Positions 30,866 through 38,113 of a DNA stretch of 44,961 nucleotides are shown here, piece by piece. Numbering within the stretch: position 1 is the first letter of the stretch; every line of letters begins with the position of its first letter. The translations under genes were made by a program, and so were the position numbers. Source of the DNA: Brevibacterium oceani (GTDB taxonomy: Bacteria; Actinomycetota; Actinomycetes; Actinomycetales; Brevibacteriaceae); the NCBI RefSeq assembly GCF_013623835.1, contig NZ_JABKDE010000015.1, positions 268 through 45,228 on the forward strand, given 5' to 3'. The notes under the pieces are model-generated. The model worked only from the letters and a program-made list of their open reading frames with translations. It searched no databases and was not told where the DNA came from.

Positions 30866-32700
30866 TGAATCCGTTAGGACTCAACTTGCTCAATAAGTCG
30901 AGTTCAGGATACCGCACACCCAAATCGGAATTCAATATTTCAGTTGCGTGTCCTGACGAACTCCCAGACTTCCACGACCGGCAAGCGGCGCAGGTCGAAT
31001 GGAAAGCCCTAGCACCACTAATCTCTCACTCCCCCGTCGTGCGCGTTTCCCGCGACGGAGGCAAAACCTATCCCCACAAATGGGTCCGCGAGCTCCAGCC
31101 CGACTCTCTCCCGCTGATGCCGGCCGCCGTTCACCTCCATGACAAACACGGATGCGGCCACGTTCTCGTCCTCGACCTCGACCAGGCCGCCGGCAACGTC
31201 GACGACGACTACACGGCACTGACGAAGACCCTCGACGACACGGGCGCACTGTGGTTCGCTGACGCCTCACCGTCTGGCGGCCGCCACATCTACATCCCCC
31301 TCAACGATGACGTTCCGCACACGGTTCTCGCCGACGTCGCACGACGCTTAGCCACCCGGCACCCGAGTGTCGATCCCAACCCTCATTACTCGGCTGACAC
31401 GGGGTGCATCCGGCCTCCAGGGAGCGTGTGGAAGCGCGGCGGCCACCAGCGTCTCATCACCGACCTTAAAGAGGCGATTGCTGCCGCAACCCTGCGCAAC
31501 CCCACAAGCATGATCGACGCCCTCCTCGCTGGAATCCCAGCCTCACCACCGCCCTCGGCCGAGAACGACGTCGACGTCGACGTCGACGTCGACGTCTCCG
31601 CATACGTTCCTGACACTCAGCACCAGGTGTCCCCCAGGATCGCCAGAATCGCTCGTACCGGCATGTACGACACCACCCGATATGCCAGCGACTCTGAGGC
31701 CCGTCAGGCCGTCGTCACGGCCTGTGTACGGGCTGGACTCACCCAGGTCGAAGTCATTCGCCGCATCGAAACCGGCATATGGCCAGGACTCGCGTCAAAA
31801 TACGCCCGCTACAGGCAACGTCGCACTGCGCTACTCCGCGACTGGAAGAAAGCTCGAACATGGCTCAGCACGCACGGGAAATCGAGTGTCCAGTCTGGCA
31901 CCACTAGCCCTCAAGTCACAGGGGGGGTCCCCCACCCTGCAACCAAACTGCCCCTGGCGCACGAGGAACTGCGCCGCCTTGAACACCACCTCGCCCACAC
32001 CGAGCCGGCGCCCGACTCGGCAGCCGCACGCCGCCGCTACTTCCTCCTTCGGGCTCTCCTCGCGGCCGCCCACCAGGATAGGTCCCTGACAATCGCTCGT
32101 GGCTGCCGGAACCTTGCGCTCACTAGCGGCATCGACCGCACCAAGATCCCGGCAGTGCTGGACTCCCTCTGTGCTGAGCCCCGTCCCCTCATCCGAAAGG
32201 TCACTGACGCTCATGGCAAACAGGCCGCCGCCTACACGCTCCTCCCCCCGGACGCGGCGACTCCAGACCGCTCTCCCTGGAAGATCGGCCAACCCGTGCA
32301 AATCCTCCGCCCTGCCTTTAGGGTGCTGGGACTTACGGCGGCAGCCGTTTATGAAGCGCTCGAGCTTCACGGGGCTAACTCAGGCCGCGGCGTCGCAGCC
32401 ATCACTGGACTATCACCCACCACAGTGCTCGAAGCACTCGGGCTTCTCTACACCCACGGTCTGACAAAGACATCTCACCACGGGGGAAACACTTTTTGGT
32501 CGGTTACCACGAGTCAGGATCTCGTCGATGCCGCTGAACGACTCGGAGCCACAGCTATCGTGGCCGCGCTTATTCTCCGCTATCGGACCGAGCGCCTTGC
32601 CTGGTGGGCATGGTTGGCCGAACGGGCCCTCTTGGCTCAGATTCAGAGCGCCGCCCACCAAGCCGTTGGACCAGGTCTCTGGCCACCAGGCTGCGAATAG
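30847..32700 (+). CDS. rep: Plasmid replication initiator with primase (AEP) domain
   Basis: A protein of up to 617 residues that starts replication. The start is uncertain: TTG 30847 gives the longest form, and TTG 30886, with AGGA upstream, gives 604 residues. Residues about 90-210 look like an archaeo-eukaryotic primase-type domain: HVLVLDLDQAAG with the acidic pair, PSGGRHIYIPL and the GCIRPPGSVWKRGG loop. A linker with a (DV)5 run follows. The C-terminal half contains helical and winged-helix segments (AAAVYEALELHGANSGRGVAAITGLSPTTVLEALGLLY) that should bind the origin. Such primase-polymerase Rep proteins occur on actinobacterial plasmids. The origin is probably within or next to this gene. 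Confidence 0.82.
   Translation: MSYQLNLNPLGLNLLNKSSSGYRTPKSEFNISVACPDELPDFHDRQAAQVEWKALAPLISHSPVVRVSRDGGKTYPHKWVRELQPDSLPLMPAAVHLHDKHGCGHVLVLDLDQAAGNVDDDYTALTKTLDDTGALWFADASPSGGRHIYIPLNDDVPHTVLADVARRLATRHPSVDPNPHYSADTGCIRPPGSVWKRGGHQRLITDLKEAIAAATLRNPTSMIDALLAGIPASPPPSAENDVDVDVDVDVSAYVPDTQHQVSPRIARIARTGMYDTTRYASDSEARQAVVTACVRAGLTQVEVIRRIETGIWPGLASKYARYRQRRTALLRDWKKARTWLSTHGKSSVQSGTTSPQVTGGVPHPATKLPLAHEELRRLEHHLAHTEPAPDSAAARRRYFLLRALLAAAHQDRSLTIARGCRNLALTSGIDRTKIPAVLDSLCAEPRPLIRKVTDAHGKQAAAYTLLPPDAATPDRSPWKIGQPVQILRPAFRVLGLTAAAVYEALELHGANSGRGVAAITGLSPTTVLEALGLLYTHGLTKTSHHGGNTFWSVTTSQDLVDAAERLGATAIVAALILRYRTERLAWWAWLAERALLAQIQSAAHQAVGPGLWPPGCE
31567..31596 (+). repeat. (GACGTC)5 hexanucleotide repeat in rep
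   Basis: Five perfect head-to-tail copies of GACGTC encode Asp-Val five times in the interdomain linker. Slippage would change linker length by two residues without a frameshift. Confidence 0.95.
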
Positions 32701-32707
32701 TTGTGTT

Positions 32708-33298
32708 CTAGTCGAGATGTTCGTCTGGAATCATCAGCTGGTACTGGGCCGGAACACCTATTTCGCGACCGCTCCCGTTCGTATCACTCACGCCTTCAGG
32801 AAGGCACTCTTCTAGTTCGGAAAGTTCTAAGGTCAGAAGGTCAGTTGCGTACTGACTGATGTGTTCTGCGTCCGGGTAGCAGCGATTCACTCGCTCGACA
32901 ATATCCATCACATCCACTATCGCGCCATTCCGTGCGAATTCAACCGCCTCGAACCTCACGCTGGGCTCGGAGACTAGAACGTTGGTGCTCACGCTTCGCT
33001 CCCCTGCTGAGGTTTCAGCTCCCCAGAGGATTCCTTCGTGGCTCACCAAATCCAGTTTCCATCCGCTATCACTGAGAACATCACGCAATCGCTGAACCTG
33101 TTCCACTGCGCGCTCAGTTTCAGTATTGCCTTGCATCTTGTAGGACTCGATGAGTGCTGATAATTGCTGATCGGGGCTAAAGGACGGATCGTAGACTCGT
33201 TCTTCTAGCATCGCGACGTCAGCCTGAGCATTTTTCTGTCGTCGCTTCTCAATCAACCGTTCCCGTGCGGCCTCAGACTTGCGATTTTTCTTTCCCAT
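32708..33298 (-). CDS. Hypothetical protein convergent with rep
   Basis: A 196-residue soluble protein. ATG 33298 (MGKKNRKSEAARERL) follows GAAGG. The first 35 residues are basic and helical. The rest is acidic, with a strand-rich centre (WKLDLVSHEGILWGAETS ... STNVLVSEPSVRFEAVEFA) that resembles no family I know. It converges on rep with only 7 bp between stops. Its promoter must lie in the 33299-33710 region, shared divergently with parA. It may be cargo or a regulator of plasmid maintenance. Confidence 0.6.
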   Translation of the reverse strand: MGKKNRKSEAARERLIEKRRQKNAQADVAMLEERVYDPSFSPDQQLSALIESYKMQGNTETERAVEQVQRLRDVLSDSGWKLDLVSHEGILWGAETSAGERSVSTNVLVSEPSVRFEAVEFARNGAIVDVMDIVERVNRCYPDAEHISQYATDLLTLELSELEECLPEGVSDTNGSGREIGVPAQYQLMIPDEHLD

Positions 33299-33490
33299 AC
33301 TGCCTTCCATAGGTTTCACAGTTGCATGGAACCTTACCGAGTGGAATGGCTCTTCTGTCAGTATCGACAGCAACTATCGCTGAACTGACATCGTGCGTGG
33401 CGCCAGACTGGCTGAACGTCCTCACCCCCGCTGGAACACGTACACCGAAGCAGTCGACGAACGAGCAAAACCCGGATGAGGCGCGGTCAT

Positions 33491-33699
33491 CGATACATAA
33501 TAGCGATATGCTAGCGAATGCGTATCGTTACGCTACCTACATGGTATCGGTACGCGACCGGCAGCTAATCGAACCAGGATTGCAGCGTTTAGCGACTGAT
33601 AGCACATCGGTAGCACGTCGACACCGGACCGATAGCACACTGCTTATGAGCCGATATGCTAGCGGTTGTGTAGTGTTGCCATACCGCTTACGGTTCGAT
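33491..33699. other. Repeat-rich region before parA, probable centromere (parS/parC)
   Basis: The 412-bp gap 33299-33710 holds many related short motifs. CGATATGCTAGCG occurs twice as a perfect 13-mer (33504-33516 and 33652-33664). GATAGCAC or GGTAGCAC occurs at 33598, 33609 and 33631, offsets of 11 and 22 bp, so on one face of the helix. CGATAC-type sites occur at 33491 and inverted at 33522 and 33543; CGATAACG lies at 33686. Clustered phased repeats directly upstream of parA are the usual form of a plasmid centromere and autoregulatory operator. No protein-coding sequence is convincing here. Confidence 0.65.
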
Positions 33700-33710
33700 A
33701 ACGTATTAGT

Positions 33711-34346
33711 ATGATTATTACAGTTGGGCAAGGAAAAGGCGGTGTCGGCAAGTCCACTCTCGCCATGAATCTCGCCATTGACATACAGCAGCGCGGCAAG
33801 AATGTCGTTGTCCTCGACGCGGACCGCACCCTTGCAACAGCACGCCTCTGGGCGGACGATCGAGCCAACGCAGGCCTCCCCGTCCTGCCCGTTGTCAGCG
33901 GCGAAGGCAACCTCGTCAAACTTATTCAATCCCTCGCTGACCAGTACGACCACGTCATTATCGACGTCAAAGGCGGAGATACCACCGAGCTTCGCACCGC
34001 AGCGGTCTCAAGCGACCTCCTCGTAGCGCCCACCTCCGGTCAGCAGGCTGACCTGGACAGCCTCGAAAAGCTCGCGTCTTCCGTCGCCGCGGCGCGAGAC
34101 CTCAATGACGGACTCCACGTCCTTGTCGTTTTGAACCGAGTCTCACCCCAAGGCAAAGCCAACGAGGTCGCTGATGCCAAGGCCTATATCGCGGACTACC
34201 CCGAATTCGACCTCGCTGGAACTGTCCTAGTCACAGCGAAAGCATGGGACAAAGCACGATCAGAAGGCAGGGGAGTGGTCGAAATCCCCGGCAAAGCCAA
34301 AGCCGCCATGCAAGTATTGACCAACGAGATCCTGGGAGACGACTAA
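33711..34346 (+). CDS. parA: ParA plasmid-partition ATPase
   Basis: A 211-residue ParA/Soj-type ATPase. The deviant Walker A is K9-G-G-V-G-K-S-T16 close to the N-terminus, VVLDADRTLATARLWADDR is the switch I/A' region, and YDHVIIDVKGGDT is Walker B. The lack of an N-terminal DNA-binding extension makes it a type Ib ParA. No ribosome binding site is present and AT-rich sequence precedes the ATG, so the mRNA may be leaderless. It overlaps the next gene (TAATG), which should encode its centromere-binding partner. Confidence 0.93.
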   Translation: MIITVGQGKGGVGKSTLAMNLAIDIQQRGKNVVVLDADRTLATARLWADDRANAGLPVLPVVSGEGNLVKLIQSLADQYDHVIIDVKGGDTTELRTAAVSSDLLVAPTSGQQADLDSLEKLASSVAAARDLNDGLHVLVVLNRVSPQGKANEVADAKAYIADYPEFDLAGTVLVTAKAWDKARSEGRGVVEIPGKAKAAMQVLTNEILGDD

Positions 34347-34672
34347 TGGGCAAGATCAGCCGCCGCAACACCACCCGCGAAATGGACCCCAAGGCCGTTG
34401 AAGAATTCGCTGCGGCAGCAGCCGAAAACACCGTGGCCACGCCCGAAGAGCCACTAGTCTCCACTGCGCGACCTGATCTACCCAGGCACCGTCTGCGAGC
34501 GAAGACCGGCACCAAGGGGCCGGGAACCAGCTTCCGCTACAACAAGAGTCAGGGTCGTCTCCTCGACTATGCAGTCGAAATGGAAGACATGAAAAAGCAG
34601 GAACTGCTCGAATCGCTCATTTGGCCCATCCTCGAAGAGAAGTACGGCGACCAAGTACCGCTCGACAGCTGA
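34346..34672 (+). CDS. ParA partner, probable centromere-binding protein
   Basis: A 108-residue protein overlapping the parA stop. GGGAG lies upstream of ATG 34346. The N-terminus is basic (GKISRRNTTREMDPK), the middle is Ala/Glu/Pro-rich, and TKGPGTSFRYNKSQGRLLDYAVEMEDMKKQELLESLIWPI suggests a helical DNA-binding or dimerisation end. Type Ib ParA proteins are regularly paired with a small ParB-like or ribbon-helix-helix protein in this position. Homology to a named family was not recognised, so the role rests on context. Confidence 0.7.
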   Translation: MGKISRRNTTREMDPKAVEEFAAAAAENTVATPEEPLVSTARPDLPRHRLRAKTGTKGPGTSFRYNKSQGRLLDYAVEMEDMKKQELLESLIWPILEEKYGDQVPLDS

Positions 34673-34717
34673 CACGGACTGACTAAAAGGAGAGGGCTCA
34701 TTAAAGGGATATGGGCA

Positions 34718-34867
34718 ATGACACGACCTCACCGCGCCCGGGAGCGCCGCGACCCTGCAGGGGAAGACCTCAACTACTCGCAGGCCCTCGTTGTGTTTGT
34801 CAAGGACAATAACCACTGGTGCGGATTAAGCACCAGTCGCCGAGCGTCGAACAGCGACGATCCTTGA
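34718..34867 (+). CDS. Possible small ORF, 49 residues
   Basis: ATG 34718 opens a 49-codon frame (starts MTRPHRARERRDPAGED, contains LNYSQALVVFVKDNNHWCG). AAAGG lies about 12 nt upstream, after parA and its partner. It overlaps the 3' end of the broken gene on the other strand, so it may be only chance coding. Low confidence. Confidence 0.25.
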   Translation: MTRPHRARERRDPAGEDLNYSQALVVFVKDNNHWCGLSTSRRASNSDDP

Positions 34868-35051
34868 TCTCGACATAGACCGAACCATCGAACACTCTTC
34901 ACGTAGCAGTGGCTTCGACCCATTCCTCACCATCGTTCTCCCACTCGACGCGAACACGCACTGCAACAGCGGGACGGTCTGGAACGAGGGCCGTGCCGGC
35001 TCCTGATTGCGGATCCGTTGCCAATACCGCCAGGTGCCGGTCTCCAATCAT
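34800..35051 (-). pseudogene. Small gene broken by an in-frame TGA
   Basis: Read from ATG 35051, 50 codons (contains AVRVRVEWENDGEEWVEATAT) lead to TGA at 34899-34901. The same frame continues without interruption for 32 more sensible codons (RVFDGSVYVEIKDRRCSTL, then GDWCLIR) to a TGA at 34800. The composition and strand pattern run smoothly across the stop, so a single base change, such as CGA to TGA, would explain it. The intact product would be about 83 residues, a small beta-rich protein of unknown role. A sequencing error or stop readthrough cannot be excluded. The rest of the 34673-35377 gap holds no gene that I can support; a frame at 35051-35293 on the minus strand that meets this start is doubtful. 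Confidence 0.55.
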
Positions 35052-35377
35052 CAAATTAGTTCATGAGTTCTATTATGTGCTTGAGAGGGGGCAGCCCGAC
35101 TGCCGCCCAAAATCCCTCCGCTTTGCTCCGGAATTTCGGTTGCCCTGAAAAGAACAACTGCCGCACCGGAGGGAGTGGTTGCGGTCTGCGCGACGTTCAC
35201 AAAGCAGTGACCAGCAGAGGGCTGCCATGCGTGATGACCAGTAGCCGGCGGCGCAATTTCTGGCAGATGAGCAGAATAAGGGCAGATGGACACTCCTCAG
35301 CAGGTGCCTTAGAAGAATTATCCCAAATATGCCAGGGGGGATTGCGTAGACACTGCTAGAGGGGGTAGCATATAATT

Positions 35378-35587
35378 ATGAAACCGCAGAAGACCAAGGC
35401 AGTGAAGAAGTTCCTCAAGTCTCAGGGTTGGGAGTTTCTGCGAGACGGGAAAGGCTCACATGAGCTGTGGGGGGACCCGCAGACGGGCGACCGGCTCAGC
35501 ATTCCGGCTGGACATGGGGAAGTCAGCCCCGGTGTTCTTCGTCAGTTGGAGGCGGTTCTACCGAATATCCCGAGGGAGTGGAAGTAA
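35378..35587 (+). CDS. hicA: HicA-type mRNA interferase toxin
   Basis: A 69-residue toxin with the double-stranded-RNA-binding-like HicA fold. KAVKKFLKSQGWEFLRDGKGSHELWGDP has the signature G-S-H (H28 catalytic), and LSIPAGHGEVSPGVLRQL is the second half. When free it would cleave mRNA and stop growth; paired with HicB it stabilises the plasmid. It has GAGGGGG 12 nt upstream and overlaps the antitoxin start (TAATG). The product length is normal for HicA. Confidence 0.88.
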   Translation: MKPQKTKAVKKFLKSQGWEFLRDGKGSHELWGDPQTGDRLSIPAGHGEVSPGVLRQLEAVLPNIPREWK

Positions 35588-35994
35588 TGACTAGGAAGAT
35601 CAGCGTTAAGGCCTACCGCGAGGGCAAATGGTGGACCTTCGAGATTCCCGAGCTGGGGGCGCCTGCCCCCAGCGGCAACGGGGCATTCATGATGCCCGTT
35701 GGTCAGACTCGCGCGGCCGCGAAAGTGGCCGAAGAAGCCCGCGGCCTCGCCGCTCTCTGGGAGGACGGCGACGCCGAGGACTTCGAGGTTTCGGTGACGT
35801 TCGTTCTACCCGAGGAGATCACTACCGCGCAGCACACCGCTGAGGAGCTGGAAGCGAGAGGACGGGCAGAACTCGATGAAGCTGCACAGCTTCGCCGCAA
35901 GGTCGTGCGCGCACTCTTAGCCGATGACGTGTCGCAAGTTGACGCGGCCGCCGTTCTCGGCATTTCTCGGCAGCGCGTCCAGCAGCTCGCCTAA
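35587..35994 (+). CDS. hicB: HicB-type antitoxin with C-terminal HTH
   Basis: A 135-residue antitoxin. The N-terminal half (KISVKAYREGKWWTFEIPELG ... QTRAAAKVAEEARGLAALW) follows the partial RNase-H-like HicB fold. The C-terminus is a short helix-turn-helix, DDVSQVDAAAVLGISRQRVQQLA, that would bind the operon promoter. It neutralises the HicA gene product upstream; toxin-first order is typical of hicAB. The pair fits a plasmid addiction function. Confidence 0.85.
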   Translation: MTRKISVKAYREGKWWTFEIPELGAPAPSGNGAFMMPVGQTRAAAKVAEEARGLAALWEDGDAEDFEVSVTFVLPEEITTAQHTAEELEARGRAELDEAAQLRRKVVRALLADDVSQVDAAAVLGISRQRVQQLA

Positions 35995-36013
35995 GCACGT
36001 TCAGGAGGACACC

Positions 36014-36460
36014 ATGCCCAAGCTCAACGAAGAAGCCCGCCAGCATCTCGAAGTGGCAGAAATCAGTGTCGCCGCATGGGCGAGACGCCACAGTGGTAGC
36101 AGTGCATGGAGCGGCGACAAGTGCGGTTGCCCTGACGGTCGTTGCATCGGCTACCATCATGAAGTCTCGGAGCCGTGCCAATGCCTGCCAACGCTCATCC
36201 GAGCGTACGAGACCGAGCAGCAAGCGAACGTCGAGGCTAAGGAAATTTGGGACGAGTACCAATCGGGACGCGACAACAACGATGCTGCCGCCGTCGCCCA
36301 TGCCTTGAAACAGGCTGAGCAGTGGGTTAACACCTACGAAGGTGTAAGCGTCACGTCCTGGTCTCTTGATGAGGTGGTGGACGGCCGCGCAGGAATCAGC
36401 GTCACCAATTCCATTAACGATCAGCGGTGGCTTGTCTGGGCAGCAGACAGCGCTGCGTAA
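36014..36460 (+). CDS. Cys-rich hypothetical protein after hicAB
   Basis: A 148-residue soluble protein with a strong AGGAGG 6 nt before ATG 36014. The notable feature is a Cys/His cluster (KCGCPDGRCIGYHHEVSEPCQC) with five Cys and two His within 22 residues, which suggests a zinc site. The C-terminal half has helices (NNDAAAVAHALKQAEQWVN) and a short beta-rich end. It lies 19 bp after the antitoxin gene and may be in the same transcript. No family is recognised. Confidence 0.68.
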   Translation: MPKLNEEARQHLEVAEISVAAWARRHSGSSAWSGDKCGCPDGRCIGYHHEVSEPCQCLPTLIRAYETEQQANVEAKEIWDEYQSGRDNNDAAAVAHALKQAEQWVNTYEGVSVTSWSLDEVVDGRAGISVTNSINDQRWLVWAADSAA

Positions 36461-36552
36461 CCCTCACTGCCGGCCCCTTGTGGAAATGCCAGCTACCCGT
36501 CCAGGCAAGTTCCGATAACGGTCATATCCACGGGCTCGATGAAACATCGAAG

Positions 36553-37767
36553 CTAGAGCACACCGAGGTCGGTGTGCTTCGTCGCAAGAGTCGTATTTCT
36601 ACTCATGGCCTGGCCTATGACCTTGGCAGCGGCCTGGTGAGACATGAGGCGAATCATCATGTGCTGCTTAATAAGCTCTTTCCGGTAGCCCGCCACAATA
36701 AGAGCGCGTGACTGCTCGATTCTCCGATGCTGATAGTCCACGAAAGGGTGCATCCTGGTGTTCCAATCGGAAAGAGCACTGCTTACGTCGTCTCCGTGTG
36801 CAGTTAGGGTACGGACAAGAAGCTCGGCTCCTGCAATACTGGCTGATGCCCCGAGCCCGGTGTAGGGAGTCATGCACCAGGCAGCGTCACCGACTAATGC
36901 TACTCGCCCGTAGTGCCACTGTTTCATCCGTACTTGCTGAGCGATATCGAGCCACTGATGGCCGGCACTCGCGTATCCTTCTAGGAGCTCGTTGAGCACG
37001 TGTCCGAACGGTTTGGGGCCGAAAGCAGCCTGGACAGCCTCACTGGGACGTTTATTCAGTTCTGCTTGAGCGTCGACTGTGCGATAAGAGAACAGGACAG
37101 TTGGGCCACAGTTGGCGTACGCGACAGTCATAGCGGTGCGTCCCAGCTCAGTCAACATGACCGAATCGCTGCAGGGATAGCTGGTGACATTGGTGTTCAT
37201 CTGGGCGGCCCCGATCATGTAGCCGAGGTTATGCACGAAGTTTGCGTCGGGACCGAAGACTAGACGTCGGACGGTCGAGCGGACGCCGTCTGCCCCCAGA
37301 ACCAGGTCAAATCTTTCTGTTGTGGTCTTGTCAGTGGCTGAGGCCAATGTGACCTCAGCACCTTTAGAGAACTGTATGATTCGTTCCGGCGTGGTGGAGA
37401 ACCGTATATCCATGGATTCCGGTAGCGCGTTGAAGAGCGCTTTTTCGACGTCACTGCGTAACAGCATCCGAGGTGCACCAGGGAGGGTAGCGAGATTCAA
37501 TCCCGGCCTGCCCTGGCCCTTGCGATTGACCTGCCAGGTTGAGCTCCCACTTCCAGCACGAGAGGGCAGAGCATCCAGAATTCCGATACGTTCGGCGGAC
37601 CTACAGCCAGTAGGAAACAGGGCAACGACATGGCCGCCCTGGCGGCGTGCTGGCGAACGCTCGACAATTGTGACGGCCCAACCGCTTTCTGCAAGTTGTT
37701 TTGCGGCAGTCATTCCGGCGATACCCAGGCCCACGATGAGAGCTTTCCTAGTGAGTGATGGCCCCAT
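36553..37767 (-). CDS. FAD-dependent monooxygenase, PHBH-like
   Basis: A 404-residue flavoprotein oxygenase. ATG 37767 (MGPSLTRKALIVG) gives the normal N-terminus; the ribosome binding site is poor. FAD motifs are present in order: GLGIAG (13-18) in the Rossmann fold with E at VTIVER, the LGADGVRSTVRR motif in the middle, and VALVGDAAWCMTPYTGLGASASIAG near the end. This class hydroxylates or epoxidises small molecules with NAD(P)H and O2. Last gene of the minus-strand isoprenoid cluster, 346 bp after the preceding stop, so it may have its own promoter. Epoxidation or hydroxylation of the cluster's terpenoid product is inferred from context; resistance to an aromatic drug is an alternative. 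Confidence 0.85.
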   Translation of the reverse strand: MGPSLTRKALIVGLGIAGMTAAKQLAESGWAVTIVERSPARRQGGHVVALFPTGCRSAERIGILDALPSRAGSGSSTWQVNRKGQGRPGLNLATLPGAPRMLLRSDVEKALFNALPESMDIRFSTTPERIIQFSKGAEVTLASATDKTTTERFDLVLGADGVRSTVRRLVFGPDANFVHNLGYMIGAAQMNTNVTSYPCSDSVMLTELGRTAMTVAYANCGPTVLFSYRTVDAQAELNKRPSEAVQAAFGPKPFGHVLNELLEGYASAGHQWLDIAQQVRMKQWHYGRVALVGDAAWCMTPYTGLGASASIAGAELLVRTLTAHGDDVSSALSDWNTRMHPFVDYQHRRIEQSRALIVAGYRKELIKQHMMIRLMSHQAAAKVIGQAMSRNTTLATKHTDLGVL

Positions 37768-37803
37768 GCCTTTAATCCCCAAACCTTCTACTAGTAGGTG
37801 TTC

Positions 37804-37980
37804 ATGCCTCGACCGAAACGAATGCTTAACCGGGGTGGACGCGCCGTAGACGGCGACGCCTCCTGGGCACGGTTTACGATTATGGCTGCGTTGGCCCGAA
37901 TGGAACACGTGATTGAGCGTGAACGAGTCACTGATACGAGCAGGAGACGACGCGATACTGGATCGAATCCCGATGGGTAG
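37804..37980 (+). pseudogene. Serine recombinase relic
   Basis: A short frame encodes FTIMAALARMEHVIERERVTD, which matches the conserved long helix of serine resolvases (FxxMAALAxxExxxxxER), preceded by AVDGDASWAR in the place of the usual DTPxGR. The catalytic N-terminus and the DNA-binding C-terminus are missing. It occupies part of the 346-bp gap 37768-38113, between the monooxygenase and the Idi fusion, on the opposite strand. It differs from the recombinase at 9261, so it marks a separate mobile element that once lay here. Confidence 0.6.
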
Positions 37981-38019
37981 TCCCGCCGGGCCGCGAATAG
38001 CCATACCCACTAGGTGCAC

Positions 38020-38046
38020 GAGACCTCGCCTGATCGGCGAGGTCTC
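38020..38046. terminator. Hairpin after Idi-prenyltransferase gene
   Basis: GAGACCTCGCC (38020-38030) and GGCGAGGTCTC (38036-38046) form a perfect 11-bp stem with loop TGATC. It lies 68 bp after the minus-strand stop at 38114 and lacks a clear T-run. It probably ends or attenuates the isoprenoid transcript before the monooxygenase gene. Confidence 0.65.
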
Positions 38047-38113
38047 GCAGGGTCGAACACATTACACACTGGGCAAGGGTAGGGACATCACCCTAACGCT
38101 TGAGCCGTGTCGA

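Noticed and set aside
35347..35376. TAGACA...TATAAT promoter directly before hicA
   Set aside because: The boxes fit well, but the predicted transcript start would fall inside the hicA coding region, so the match is probably fortuitous or the start codon is further in.
37940..37990. tRNA-like T-arm (ATCGAATCCC) in the gap before the monooxygenase
   Set aside because: The flanking stem does not pair and no acceptor, D or anticodon arm can be built.
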